This document shows positions 38,419-47,686 of a DNA stretch of 48,415 nt, in pieces. The DNA lies in the NCBI GenBank assembly GCA_038210415.1, contig JBBQWS010000022.1:1-48415 (forward strand), in the 5' to 3' direction. The notes under the pieces are model-generated. The model was not told the origin of the DNA, ran no database searches, and saw only the letters and a list, made by a program, of their open reading frames with translations. A program made the translations under genes and the position numbers. The stretch's first letter is position 1. Every line of letters starts with the position of its first letter. Source of the DNA: JBBQWS01 sp038210415. Its GTDB lineage: Bacteria; Actinomycetota; Actinomycetes; Prado026.

Positions 38419-40179
38419 GTGACCTCGACACCCGCCCGTGCGCCGCGGCAGTCGACGTTCGACGAGCTCGGCACCCCGTTGTCCGAGGTCACCTTCGTCG
38501 TGGTCGACCTCGAGACCACCGGTGGCTCACCGACCAAGTGCGGCATCACCGAGATCGGCGCCGTCAAGGTCCGCGCCGGCGAGGTCCTGGGCGAGTTCCA
38601 CACCATGGTCAACCCCGGCAGCACGATCCCGCCGTTCATCCAGGTGCTCACCGGTATCACCGATGCGATGGTCGCCACCTCGCCGCCGGCCGGGGAGATG
38701 CTCCCCGGGTTCCTCGAGTTCGCGCGCGGCTGCGTGCTCGTCGCGCACAACGCCCCTTTCGACGTCGGCTTCCTGCGGGCGACCGCAGAGCGCAGCGGGC
38801 ACGAGTGGCCGACCTTCGGGGTGGTCGACACGGCCCGGCTGGCGCGCCAGGTCGTCCTGCGCGACGAGGCACCCGACTGCAAGCTCGGGACGTTGGCCCG
38901 GCTGTTCCGGGCCACCACGACTCCCAGCCACCGCGCCCTGGACGACGCCCGCGCCACGGTCGACGTCCTGCACGGGCTGATGGAGCGGGTCGGCACCCAG
39001 GGTGTCGACACGCTCGAGGAGCTGACGACCTACTCCGCTCGCGTCGCGCCGGCCCAACGCCGCAAGCGCTATCTCGCCGAGGAAGTTCCCAAGGGGCCCG
39101 GGGTCTACCTGTTCGAGGACGACCGAGGTCGCGTGCTCTACATCGGCAAGTCCAAGGACCTGCGGAGCCGGGTGCGCAACTACTTCACCGCGAGCGAGAC
39201 CCGCACCCGCATGGGCGAGATGGTGCGGCTCGCCGAGAAGGTCCGATCGGTGCCGTGCCCGACGTCCCTCGAGGCCGAGGTGCGCGAGCTCCGCCTGATC
39301 GCCGAGCACAAACCCCGCTACAACCGTCGGTCCCGGTTCCCGGAGCGGGTGGTCTGGGTCAAGCTCACGGTCGAGCCGTACCCGAGGCTGTCGCTCGTAC
39401 GAGAGCTCCGCGACGACCAGGCCGACTACCTCGGGCCGTTCGGGTCGCGCCGGGCCGCTGAGGCCGCGATGTCGGCCTGCTACGAGGCTGTGCGCATCCG
39501 CCAGTGCACCGATCGGCTCTCCCTCCGGGTGCTGCGCACGGCGTGCGCCCTGCACGAGATGGGGCGGTGCGGCGCGCCCTGCGAGGGACTGCAGAGCGTC
39601 GACGACTACGCCGTCCACTCCGAGGTGGTGCGGTCCGCCTTCACCGGTGACTGTCGCGAGCTCGTCGGGCGGCTCGAGGGCCGGCTCAACCTCCTGGCCG
39701 CGAGCGAGCGGTACGAAGACGGCGCCGGGCTGCGCGACCGGGTCGCCGCGCTCGTCCAGGCAGCCGCCCGCATGCACCGGCTCCAGGGGCTCGCCCGGTG
39801 CCCCGAGCTGGTCGCGGCACGCCGCACCGACGACCTGGGCTGGGAGCTCGTGCTGATCCGGCACGGCCGGCTTGCGGGCACCGAGCGGGTGCCACGCGGC
39901 ATCGCCCCGGCGCCTGCGGTCGAGGTGCTGACCGCCACGTCCGAGCAGGTGGCGGACGGTCCCGGACCCGTTCCGGCTGCGAGCGCAGAGGAGACGGACT
40001 GCATCGTGCGCTGGCTCGACCATCCGGGCGTCCGTCTCGTCAGCGTGGTCGGTGAGTGGTCGTCACCGGCGTTCGGTGCGGGCGGGCACCGCGACCGGTT
40101 CGCGGGGCGCGCCGGGGACGCCGGGTCGGCCGTCGACGAACCCGGCTTCGACCGTCGAAGGCTGCGCCCGGTGGGCTGA
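38419..40179 (+). CDS. DEDDh exonuclease fused to UvrC-like GIY-YIG nuclease domain
   Basis: 586 residues. Residues about 24-190 are a DnaQ/epsilon-type 3'-5' exonuclease: VVVDLETTGG (Asp30, Glu32), VLVAHNAPFDVGFL and HRALDDARATVDVL. From about 222 comes a GIY-YIG domain, GPGVYLFEDDRGRVLYIGKS with KDLRSRVRNYF, then a UvrC-like region with CALHEMGRCGAPCEG. The helix-hairpin-helix of true UvrC is absent. The arrangement matches M. tuberculosis Rv2191 and related Cho-like repair proteins. It probably incises and trims damaged DNA; partner proteins are not evident. It ends 11 bp from the convergent trpD. Confidence 0.88.
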   Translation: MTSTPARAPRQSTFDELGTPLSEVTFVVVDLETTGGSPTKCGITEIGAVKVRAGEVLGEFHTMVNPGSTIPPFIQVLTGITDAMVATSPPAGEMLPGFLEFARGCVLVAHNAPFDVGFLRATAERSGHEWPTFGVVDTARLARQVVLRDEAPDCKLGTLARLFRATTTPSHRALDDARATVDVLHGLMERVGTQGVDTLEELTTYSARVAPAQRRKRYLAEEVPKGPGVYLFEDDRGRVLYIGKSKDLRSRVRNYFTASETRTRMGEMVRLAEKVRSVPCPTSLEAEVRELRLIAEHKPRYNRRSRFPERVVWVKLTVEPYPRLSLVRELRDDQADYLGPFGSRRAAEAAMSACYEAVRIRQCTDRLSLRVLRTACALHEMGRCGAPCEGLQSVDDYAVHSEVVRSAFTGDCRELVGRLEGRLNLLAASERYEDGAGLRDRVAALVQAAARMHRLQGLARCPELVAARRTDDLGWELVLIRHGRLAGTERVPRGIAPAPAVEVLTATSEQVADGPGPVPAASAEETDCIVRWLDHPGVRLVSVVGEWSSPAFGAGGHRDRFAGRAGDAGSAVDEPGFDRRRLRPVG

Positions 40180-40190
40180 TCTGACCTGAG

Positions 40191-41228
40191 CTAGGCGTAG
40201 GCCCGCGTCGACGCGACCCAGCGGTGGAGCACGGCGCCGGCCGCCCCGGAGTCGATCGCCGCTTCGGCCAGCGCCACCCCTGCTCGCATCGCCGCCTCGA
40301 ACGAGTCGTCGGCCGGGGCCAACGCGACCAGCGCTGCTGCGGCGTTCAGGACGACCGCGTCGCGCACCGGGCCGGTGCCGCCGGCGAGCAGTCGGTGGAC
40401 GGCTGCGGCGTTGAACGCGCGGTCGCCGCCACGCAGCGCGTCGGCCGTGGACCTTGCGAAGCCCACGGACTCCGGGTCGAACGTCAGCTGCTCGACAGCG
40501 CCGGAGCGGACCCACCACACCTGGCTCGTCGTCGCTGTGGTGATCTCGTCGAGGCCGTCGTCGCCCCGGACCACCACGGCGGACACTCCCCGACGCACGA
40601 ACACCTCGGCGATGACCGGTGCCATCGCCAGGTCTGCACAGCCGACGGCCTGTGCCCCGGGGCGCGCCGGGTTGGTCAGTGGGCCGAGGAAGTTGAACGC
40701 CGTGACGATGCCGAGCTCGCGACGGGTCGGGCCGGCAAACCGGAAGGACGGGTGGAACACGGCGGCGAAACAGAAGGTGATGCCCGCCTCGACCGCGACG
40801 GATGCCACCTGCGCAGGCGTCAGGGTGAGAGCGACCCCGAGCTCCTCCAGCACGTCGGCCGCGCCGCACAACGACGACGCGGCCCGGTTGCCGTGCTTGA
40901 CCACGCGGGCGCCGGTGCCGGCGACCACGAGGGCCGCCATCGTCGAGATGTTCACCGTGTGGGCGAGGTCGCCGCCCGTGCCGACGACGTCGACGATCGG
41001 TCCGGGGACGTCGATCAGCTGCGCGTGCTCGAGCATCGCGTCGACCAGCCCGGACATCTCGACGGCAGAGGCTCCTTTAGCCCGCAGCGCCACCAGGAAC
41101 CCGGCGATCTGGGCCGAAGTCGCAACCCCGGTCATGATCTCGTCCATCGCCCACGCGGTGTCGGCCTCGGTGAGTGGCGTGCCCGCGAGCAGCGTGCCCA
41201 GCAGGTGCGGCCAGGATCGTTCGGTCAC
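40191..41228 (-). CDS. trpD: Anthranilate phosphoribosyltransferase
   Basis: 345 residues, normal for the family. Joins anthranilate to PRPP, the second step of tryptophan synthesis from chorismate. Motifs: VVGTGGDLAHTVNIST (82-96, PRPP loop), VKHGNRAASSLCGAADVLEE (110-129; family consensus KHGNR-x2-SS-x-GSADVLE), FFxHP-like CFAAVFHPSFRF, LGPLTNPARP, and the Mg site RGDDGLDEIT. It is separate from other trp genes, as in mycobacteria (Rv2192c). GTG start overlapping the stop of a lone receiver-domain gene by four bases. Confidence 0.96.
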   Translation of the reverse strand: MTERSWPHLLGTLLAGTPLTEADTAWAMDEIMTGVATSAQIAGFLVALRAKGASAVEMSGLVDAMLEHAQLIDVPGPIVDVVGTGGDLAHTVNISTMAALVVAGTGARVVKHGNRAASSLCGAADVLEELGVALTLTPAQVASVAVEAGITFCFAAVFHPSFRFAGPTRRELGIVTAFNFLGPLTNPARPGAQAVGCADLAMAPVIAEVFVRRGVSAVVVRGDDGLDEITTATTSQVWWVRSGAVEQLTFDPESVGFARSTADALRGGDRAFNAAAVHRLLAGGTGPVRDAVVLNAAAALVALAPADDSFEAAMRAGVALAEAAIDSGAAGAVLHRWVASTRAYA

Positions 41229-41656
41229 GTGAGCGTGCTGGGCGACAGCCGCTGCCGGAGGAGTGCCGCCGCCGCCCGCGCCAGGGTGATCGGGTCGAGC
41301 GGGAAGGCGACCACGGCGTCGGCGCGCGACCAGGTCGCCAGCCAGGCGTCGTCGGCGCGCGCGACGAGCAGCAGCACGGGTGGGCAGCGGTAGATCTCGT
41401 CCTTGAGCTGGCGGCAGATCCCCATGCCGCCAGCCGGCGTCGCCTCACCGTCGAGCACGAGCAGGTCGAGGCCGCCGGAGTCGACCCGAGCGACGGCTGC
41501 GGGCTCGGTGGCGCACTCGACGTACTCGATCAGCGGCAGGTCCGCGCCCGGACGACGGCCGAGCGCCGAGCGGACGGCCGCACGCACGGTGCGGTCGTCG
41601 CTGTAGACAAGCACAGTCACGGTGGGTTCAGGCGCCGACGCCTCATGCGTACTCAC
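41225..41656 (-). CDS. Stand-alone response-regulator receiver-like protein
   Basis: 143 residues with a CheY-like fold and no output domain. VTVLVYSDDRTVRAAVRSAL opens the fold with an acidic pair, Asp69 in LDLLVLDGEATPAGG is at the phosphoacceptor position, and VLLLVARADDAWLATW and VVAFPLDPITLARAA follow. The usual Lys before Pro in the last strand appears to be replaced (FPLDP), so phosphorylation may be altered. Coupled to trpD by a GTGA overlap. TACGAT lies six bases before the GTG. Confidence 0.75.
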   Translation of the reverse strand: MSTHEASAPEPTVTVLVYSDDRTVRAAVRSALGRRPGADLPLIEYVECATEPAAVARVDSGGLDLLVLDGEATPAGGMGICRQLKDEIYRCPPVLLLVARADDAWLATWSRADAVVAFPLDPITLARAAAALLRQRLSPSTLT

Positions 41657-41662
41657 CCGCGG

Positions 41663-41668
41663 ATCGTA
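41663..41668 (-). promoter_or_regulatory. Candidate -10 element, leaderless start of receiver-trpD operon
   Basis: Minus-strand TACGAT ends six bases before the GTG at 41656. Confidence 0.4.
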
Positions 41669-41678
41669 CCGACTCCGG

Positions 41679-42104
41679 TCACCCGCGCGGCGCAGTGGCC
41701 GGGCCGAGCGCCTCCCAGCCGTCGACGTCGCCTCCCAGCCGCTGGGCCAGCCCCGCCATCCGAGACCGTTCCTGGGCCACCGAAAGTCCGGTCAGCAGCT
41801 GAGTCCGGCTGGCCCGAACGTTGAACCCCTCGGCGCCGTCCGAGGTCGCCGATAGGACGTAGCCCTCCTGGCCGACGAGGCTGGCCGCCTCGGTCAGGGC
41901 CAGCTCGTCCGGGAGGCGCAGCAGGTGGACGACCAGCACGGGGCGGGCGAGGTCGTGACCCGCTGCCCCGATCTCGGCTACGACAGCCGAGTCGGAGCGG
42001 GCGGGGTCGGCCGAACCGCCGATCCGCGGCAACGACCCGTCGTCGAGCAGCACCGGCCGGCCAGGGCGACCGGACCGCCGGAGCAGGCGCGCCAGCCGGC
42101 TCAT
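41679..42104 (-). CDS. Hypothetical protein with RraB-like C-terminal region
   Basis: 141 residues. A basic N-terminus (SRLARLLRRSGRPGR) leads to an alpha/beta domain; the C-terminal GFNVRASRTQLLTGLSVAQE and GLAQRLGGDVDGWEALGP recall the ribonuclease E inhibitor RraB fold (a large-small domain ending in DGW). The resemblance is by eye and tentative. It lies 22 bp upstream of the receiver-trpD pair on the same strand. The 149 bp before it, up to ctaE, is GC-rich with no recognised site. Confidence 0.5.
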   Translation of the reverse strand: MSRLARLLRRSGRPGRPVLLDDGSLPRIGGSADPARSDSAVVAEIGAAGHDLARPVLVVHLLRLPDELALTEAASLVGQEGYVLSATSDGAEGFNVRASRTQLLTGLSVAQERSRMAGLAQRLGGDVDGWEALGPATAPRG

Positions 42105-42253
42105 CGAAGCGTCACTGGGGCGCGCCCGGGGGGTCCCAGCGTGCGGGTGGCGTCCACGGGTGAGGGCACTCGCCCAGGCTAGGTGGAAATCTCGTCGGCA
42201 CGAACCGGGGGGTCGGGGTCGCTGGTCTGCCCTCGGCCTGCCAGAATGCACGT

Positions 42254-42889
42254 GTGGCGACCGCAACCGCATCTGTGACCCCAGCCCACGAGGCGGTCAA
42301 TCGACCCTCCATGGTGAGCGTCGGGACCATCGTCTGGCTCTCTTCCGAGCTGATGTTCTTCGCGGCGCTGTTCGCGATGTACTTCACCGTCCGGGCGGTG
42401 CAGGGCACCCGGGTCTGGGCCGAGGCGACGAGCGCGCTCAACATCCCGTTCTCGTCGCTCAACACGACCGTCCTGGTGCTGTCGTCGGTGACCTGCCAGC
42501 TGGGCGTCTTCGCGGCGGAGCGCGGCCAGGTGGCCCGGCTCGGCCCGCTCTGGAAGGTGGCCCGCTGGGGTCTGCGTGAGTGGTTCATCCTGACCTTCCT
42601 GATGGGCGCCTTCTTCGTCGGCGGCCAGGTCTACGAGTACACCGCCCTGGTGCGCGAGCACGTCACCCTGCAGACCAACTACGGGTCCGTCTTCTACCTC
42701 ACCACCGGCTTCCACGGGCTGCACGTGACCGGCGGGCTGATCGCCTTCCTGTTCGTGCTGGCCCGCACGTACGTCGCTCGGCGCTGGACCCACAACCAGG
42801 CTGTCAGCGCGATCGTCGTGTCGTACTACTGGCACTTCGTCGACGTCGTGTGGATCGGGCTGTTCATGACCATCTACGTGATCAAGTAA
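42254..42889 (+). CDS. ctaE: Cytochrome c oxidase subunit III
   Basis: 211 residues, five transmembrane helices, the shortened actinobacterial form. Subunit III of the aa3 oxidase. Visible are VGTIVWLSSELMFFAALFAM, NTTVLVLSSVTCQLGVFAA, FLMGAFFVGGQVYEYTALV, FYLTTGFHGLHVTGGLIAFL and the C-terminal VVSYYWHFVDVVWIGLF, matching the conserved Glu and His clusters. GTG start, with CAGAAT six bases upstream and no Shine-Dalgarno. First gene of ctaE-qcrCAB; it joins qcrC by a TAATG overlap. Confidence 0.95.
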   Translation: MATATASVTPAHEAVNRPSMVSVGTIVWLSSELMFFAALFAMYFTVRAVQGTRVWAEATSALNIPFSSLNTTVLVLSSVTCQLGVFAAERGQVARLGPLWKVARWGLREWFILTFLMGAFFVGGQVYEYTALVREHVTLQTNYGSVFYLTTGFHGLHVTGGLIAFLFVLARTYVARRWTHNQAVSAIVVSYYWHFVDVVWIGLFMTIYVIK

Positions 42890-43743
42890 TGGCGGACTCA
42901 CCGATGACGAGGGCGCAGCACGTGAAGAACACTCATCCCGTCGGCGACGCCGCACGAGCGGTCGTCGCCAAGCGCCGGCATCCGTTCGCCACGCTCCTGG
43001 TCCTGCTCGTCGCGCTCACCGCGGTCGGTGGTCTGTACGCGGCAGCCACCGGCAGCGGGGTGGCTTCGGCCTCGGGGCTCGATGGCAACCCGCAGCAGAT
43101 CGCGAAGGGCAGGCAGATCTTCCTGGAAGGCTGCTCGTCCTGCCACGGCCTCGCCGCCCAGGGCAGCAGTGACGGACCGACCCTGATCGGGGTCGGCGCC
43201 GCAGCAGTCGACTTCCAGGTCGGCACCGGTCGGATGCCCCTGGCCGCGCCAGGCGCCCAGGCGATGCGCAAGACGCCGATCTACAACCAGGACCAGATCG
43301 ACGCGCTCGCCGCGTACGTCGCGTCTCTGGCCCCCGGGCCCGCCGTCCCGACCGCGGAGCAGATCGACTACAGCAACGCCAACCTGCAAGAAGGTGGCGA
43401 GCTCTTCCGCACGAACTGCGCGCAGTGCCACAACTTCGCCGGCAAGGGCGGCGCGCTGACCAACGGGAAGTACGCACCTGCGCTGACCGAGGCGACCGCT
43501 GCCCAGATCTACATGGCCATGCTCACCGGCCCCCAGTCGATGCCGGTGTTCGCCGACTCGACGGTCACGCCGGCCCAGAAGCAGGCGATCATCAAGTACA
43601 TCAAGACGATCCAGGCCCAACCCAACCCGGGCGGCATGGCCCTGGGTCGGGTCGGCCCGGTGAGTGAGGGCCTGTTGCTGTGGATCGTCGGACTGGGCGC
43701 CGTGACCGCGGTCGCCGTGTGGATCGGGGCCAAGTCGTCATGA
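42889..43743 (+). CDS. qcrC: Di-haem cytochrome cc subunit QcrC
   Basis: 284 residues. An N-terminal membrane anchor (about 32-53), two c-type haem domains with CSSCH at 82-86 and CAQCH at 177-181, and a C-terminal helix (about 262-280). The two fused haem c domains replace a soluble cytochrome c and wire the bc1 complex directly to the aa3 oxidase, a hallmark of actinobacterial bcc-aa3 supercomplexes. Met ligand candidates are in GRMPLAAPG and QSMPVFAD. Overlaps ctaE by one base and qcrA by four. Confidence 0.96.
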   Translation: MADSPMTRAQHVKNTHPVGDAARAVVAKRRHPFATLLVLLVALTAVGGLYAAATGSGVASASGLDGNPQQIAKGRQIFLEGCSSCHGLAAQGSSDGPTLIGVGAAAVDFQVGTGRMPLAAPGAQAMRKTPIYNQDQIDALAAYVASLAPGPAVPTAEQIDYSNANLQEGGELFRTNCAQCHNFAGKGGALTNGKYAPALTEATAAQIYMAMLTGPQSMPVFADSTVTPAQKQAIIKYIKTIQAQPNPGGMALGRVGPVSEGLLLWIVGLGAVTAVAVWIGAKSS

Positions 43744-44774
43744 GCGACATCCAAAGCGTCACCCCCGCCGAGACCCACGGCGTCACCCCGGGTGAGAACC
43801 CGCTGGCGCCCGGTCTGCCGGAACACACCCCGCGACGGGCCGACATCGATCCCCGGGCTGCCAAGCGAGCAGAGCGCCAGGTCGCGATCATGTTCGCGAT
43901 CGGCGCCTTGACGCCGTTCGTGTTCTTCGTGCTGTACGTCAAGATCCCGAGCGACCTGCTCATGACGCTGCCGGTGTTCGGCGCGGTCAACGCCTCGAAC
44001 TTCTGGCTCGGCCTCGTCATGGGCATCGGGCTGTTCTCCGTCGGCGCGGCCGCCATCCACTGGGCGAAGAAGCTCATGCCCGACGTCGAGATGGTCGCCG
44101 AGCGGCACGACTTCGCGGGCACCGAAGAGGAGCGCGCGGAGGCCGCGAACCAGTTCCTCCAGGGCACCGAGGACAGCGGCTTCACCAAGTTCCCGCTGAT
44201 CCGGCGCACGATGCTGGCCGCCCTCGCAGCGACCCCGCTGTTCGCGGTCCCGCTGTTCAAGGACCTCGGCCCGATGCCCGGCACCAAGCTCCGCAGCACG
44301 TTGTGGACCAAGGGAACCCGGATCGTCAGCGACGTGTCGCTCCAGCCGCTCAAGGCCTCCGACATCCCGTTCGGCGGTCTGGTGTCCTGCGTTCCGGAGA
44401 CCCTGGCCAAGGTCGAGGAGGCCGCGGGCACGCTGAACGCCCGGGCCAAGGTTCCGGTCGTGCTCGTGCGGCTGCGCCCCGAGGAGATCCGGTCGCAGCA
44501 GGGCAAGAACTGGGACTACGAGGGAGTCCTCTGCTACTCGAAGATCTGCACCCACGTCGGCTGCCCCACAGCGCTGTACGAGCAGACCACCCACACCCTG
44601 CTCTGCCCGTGCCACCAGTCCACCTTCGACCTGTCCGACTCGGGCAACGTCGTGTTCGGTCCGGCCGCGCGTGCCATGCCTCAACTCGCGATAACCGTGG
44701 ATGCGGACGGATACTTGGTCGCACAAGGCGACTTCACCCAGCCGATCGGCCCAAGCTTCTGGGAGCGCGGATGA
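43740..44774 (+). CDS. qcrA: Rieske iron-sulphur subunit QcrA
   Basis: 344 residues, the long actinobacterial form with three transmembrane helices (about 49-67, 87-107, 158-173). The [2Fe-2S] ligands are Cys270 and His272 in CTHVGC and Cys289 and His292 in CPCHQS; Cys275 and Cys291 would form the disulfide. RR at 155-156 (LIRRTMLA) precedes the third helix, matching the Tat-type signal reported for actinomycete Rieske proteins. Accepts electrons from menaquinol and passes them to QcrC. Confidence 0.96.
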   Translation: MSDIQSVTPAETHGVTPGENPLAPGLPEHTPRRADIDPRAAKRAERQVAIMFAIGALTPFVFFVLYVKIPSDLLMTLPVFGAVNASNFWLGLVMGIGLFSVGAAAIHWAKKLMPDVEMVAERHDFAGTEEERAEAANQFLQGTEDSGFTKFPLIRRTMLAALAATPLFAVPLFKDLGPMPGTKLRSTLWTKGTRIVSDVSLQPLKASDIPFGGLVSCVPETLAKVEEAAGTLNARAKVPVVLVRLRPEEIRSQQGKNWDYEGVLCYSKICTHVGCPTALYEQTTHTLLCPCHQSTFDLSDSGNVVFGPAARAMPQLAITVDADGYLVAQGDFTQPIGPSFWERG

Positions 44775-46438
44775 GCACGGTGGTTCACGAGCCCGGACCC
44801 GTCATCAAGGCGGGCGGCGCGGCAGCAGGCTACGTCGACGACCGCACCGGTATCTCCAAGTTCCTGAAGAAGAACCTCACCAAGGTCTTCCCGGACCACT
44901 GGTCGTTCATGCTCGGCGAGGTCGCCCTCTACAGCTTCATCGTGCTCCTGCTGTCGGGCGTCTACCTTGCGCTGTTCTTCAAGCCGTCGATGACCGAGGT
45001 CGTCTACAACGGCAGCTACATCAACCTCAACGGCATCCGGATGTCGGAGGCCTACGCCTCGACGATCAACATCTCGTTCGACATCCGTGGCGGCCTGCTG
45101 ATGCGGCAGATCCACCACTGGGCGGCGCTGCTCTTCGTCGCGGCGATCACCGTCCACTTGTTCCGGGTATTCTTCACCGGCGCGTTCCGCAAGCCCCGCG
45201 AGTTCAACTGGTTGATCGGCAACGGGCTGCTGACCCTGGGCATCCTCGAGGGCTTCGCCGGCTACTCGCTGCCGGACGACCTGCTCTCCGGCACCGGCCT
45301 GCGGATCGCCGAGGGGATCATGCAGGGCATCCCCGTCGTCGGAACGTACGTCGCCAGCCTGGTGTTCGGCGGCGAGTTCCCCGGCTCGGACTTCATCCCC
45401 CGGCTCTACATCGTCCACGTGCTGCTCATCCCGGGAATCATCCTCGGGTTGATCACCGCCCACCTGATGCTGGTCTGGTACCAGAAGCACACGCAGTTCC
45501 CCGGCCCGGGCCGCACCGAGAACAACGTGGTCGGCTTCCCGCTCTTCCCGGTCTACGCGGCCAAGGCCGGCGGCTTCTTCTTCGTCGTCTTCGGCATCAC
45601 CGCACTGCTCGGGGCACTGTTCACGATCAACCCCGTCTGGATGTTCGGCCCGTACACCCCGACCCAGATCACCGCCGGCTCACAACCGGACTGGTACATT
45701 GGCTGGATGGACGGCGCGCTGCGGTTGATGCCCAACATCGAGTTCACGGCCTGGGGCCGCACGCTGAGCCTGAACGTCCTGGTGCCGTCGCTGATCATCC
45801 CCGGGCTGCTGTTCACCGCGCTCGCGGTGTACCCGTTCATCGAGCAGTGGGTGACCGGCGACAAGCGGCAGCACAACCTGCTGGACCGGCCCCGCAACGT
45901 GCCGACCCGCACCTCGATCGGCACGGCGGCGATCGCCTTCTACATCCTGCTGTGGATCGGTGGCGGCAACGACATCATCGCCGTGCAGTTCCACTCATCG
46001 ATCAACGCGATCACGTGGACGCTGCGCGTACTCCTGTTCACTGTCCCGCCGCTGGTCTACGTGATCACCAAACGGATCTGCCTGTCGCTGCAGCGCCGCG
46101 ATCGCGACAAGCTGCTGCACGGCTACGAGACGGGCACCGTGCTGCGGATGCCGAGTGGTGAGTTCATCGAGGTGCACGCACCGGTGTCCGACACCGAGCG
46201 CGCAGTGCTGCTCGCCGGCGTCACCTACGATCCGATCGCGCTCGACACGACCCCGGACGAGAACGGCGTCGCTCCGAAGCTGTCGCTGAGCGCCCGGGCG
46301 CGGGCCCGTCTGTCCAGGGCGTACTTCGGCCAGCAGATCGCGAAGCCGACCGAGGACGAGCTCGCCACTGCCGGGCACCACGCCAACGAGCTGGCCGAGT
46401 CGCACACCAAGCAGCTGGGTTCAGGCGAGCACGAGTAG
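44771..46438 (+). CDS. qcrB: Cytochrome b subunit QcrB
   Basis: 555 residues. Carries haems b and the menaquinol sites of the bcc complex. Helices with paired His ligands are visible in MRQIHHWAALLFVAAITVHL and RLYIVHVLLIPGIILGLITAH, the Qo-site segment as PDWYIGWMDGALR (PDWY in place of PEWY, usual in actinobacteria), and a long hydrophilic C-terminal tail. ATGA overlap with qcrA. It ends two bases from the convergent L,D-transpeptidase. This subunit is the target of Q203-type inhibitors in mycobacteria. Confidence 0.96.
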   Translation: MSTVVHEPGPVIKAGGAAAGYVDDRTGISKFLKKNLTKVFPDHWSFMLGEVALYSFIVLLLSGVYLALFFKPSMTEVVYNGSYINLNGIRMSEAYASTINISFDIRGGLLMRQIHHWAALLFVAAITVHLFRVFFTGAFRKPREFNWLIGNGLLTLGILEGFAGYSLPDDLLSGTGLRIAEGIMQGIPVVGTYVASLVFGGEFPGSDFIPRLYIVHVLLIPGIILGLITAHLMLVWYQKHTQFPGPGRTENNVVGFPLFPVYAAKAGGFFFVVFGITALLGALFTINPVWMFGPYTPTQITAGSQPDWYIGWMDGALRLMPNIEFTAWGRTLSLNVLVPSLIIPGLLFTALAVYPFIEQWVTGDKRQHNLLDRPRNVPTRTSIGTAAIAFYILLWIGGGNDIIAVQFHSSINAITWTLRVLLFTVPPLVYVITKRICLSLQRRDRDKLLHGYETGTVLRMPSGEFIEVHAPVSDTERAVLLAGVTYDPIALDTTPDENGVAPKLSLSARARARLSRAYFGQQIAKPTEDELATAGHHANELAESHTKQLGSGEHE

Positions 46439-46439
46439 C

Positions 46440-47654
46440 TCAGCTCAACGCACTGCCGCCCTGCCAGGCGGCCCACGAGAGGTTCCAGTCAGTCCAGCCG
46501 TTGCCCTGCTCCAGCGGTCTGGTCGAGTGGATGTAGGTGACGACGTCACCGATCTTGGACACTCCGAAAAGCCAGATCGCGTTGGCATCGCTCATCCCCG
46601 TGCAGCCGTGGCTGACGTTGGCCCGGCCCTGCGCGCCCACCGACCACGGGGCCGCGTGCAGGAACTCCCCTGACCACGTCAGGCGCTGCGCGTACTTCAC
46701 GGTCAGGCGGTAGGCATCAGGACTGCTCGCGGGGATGTCCACCGTGGTGGAGTCCATCACGCGCGACGTCTCCTGGGTCATGATCACCTTGATTCCCCCG
46801 CGGGTGAGGTAGCCGGCCTTACCTGTGGTGATCGGGATGACCCGCAGCACCTTGCCGCTCTGGGTGACGGTCAGAGTGTGCGCGGTCACATCGACGGTGC
46901 TGATCGTCGCGGCGCCGATGTTGTACCCGAACAAGTAGTCGGTGGTGCCCCACACGCCGCCGCCGGCATCGATACCCGTCAGAGCGAGCTTCACACCGAC
47001 CCGCTCCCCCGCCGGCCAGAAGGTCTTCGGACGCCAGTGGACCGACTTGTCGCTGAACCAGTGCCAGGAGCCCTCGACCGGGATGCTCAGGGACACCGAC
47101 ATCCGCCGTTCGACGGCCGCCTTGTCGATGACCGGGCTGGAGAACGCGACCAGGATCGGCATACCGACACCGACCGTCTTGCCCTGCGGACCGGCACTCC
47201 AGACAGCCTTGAGCGCCGCCTTGGGTCGCACGGTGCTGAAGGTCGAGTTGAGGCTGGTCGCTTGCCCGGCATCATCGACGGCCTGCGCGACGACCACGAA
47301 CGAGGTGGCGAGCGGCAGCATGGCGTCCGAGGCCGTCCAGGTGGCCTGGTCGGCGCTGAGCGCACCGGGAAGGGGGGCACCGCCGCCGGCCGGGCGAACC
47401 GCCACAGATGTGAGCTTGCCGCCGGTGGCCATGACAGAAACCGGGTCGGTGGGCCGGACGCCGACCGCTCCGGCGCCAGGACGCACCGCGATCGACGCCT
47501 TGGAGGAAGCCCGCGCCGAAGCGGACGCGCCGCCACCCGAGCCACCGGGAGCAGCGGACGAGGTGCACGCTGACACGGTCAGGGCCGCAAGGCACAGCCC
47601 GACGAGAGCCACCGAAGCACGCGTCCGCCTGCCCGAACGTGCTTTCACGCTCAC
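46440..47654 (-). CDS. L,D-transpeptidase lipoprotein (Ldt, Ig-like plus YkuD)
   Basis: 404 residues. A lipoprotein signal with lipobox LTVSAC (Cys30) is followed by a low-complexity linker, Ig-like domains (about 55-255) and the YkuD catalytic domain. The active site is VSHGCTGMSDANA, with the catalytic Cys and conserved His. It makes 3-3 cross-links in peptidoglycan outside the membrane, a reaction insensitive to most penicillins. It lies where mycobacteria have other genes between qcrB and ctaF. GTG at 47654 is the chosen start; GTG at 47648 is possible. Confidence 0.9.
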   Translation of the reverse strand: MSVKARSGRRTRASVALVGLCLAALTVSACTSSAAPGGSGGGASASARASSKASIAVRPGAGAVGVRPTDPVSVMATGGKLTSVAVRPAGGGAPLPGALSADQATWTASDAMLPLATSFVVVAQAVDDAGQATSLNSTFSTVRPKAALKAVWSAGPQGKTVGVGMPILVAFSSPVIDKAAVERRMSVSLSIPVEGSWHWFSDKSVHWRPKTFWPAGERVGVKLALTGIDAGGGVWGTTDYLFGYNIGAATISTVDVTAHTLTVTQSGKVLRVIPITTGKAGYLTRGGIKVIMTQETSRVMDSTTVDIPASSPDAYRLTVKYAQRLTWSGEFLHAAPWSVGAQGRANVSHGCTGMSDANAIWLFGVSKIGDVVTYIHSTRPLEQGNGWTDWNLSWAAWQGGSALS

Positions 47655-47686
47655 ATGATCCCCGAGATCAACGACATGCAACGACG

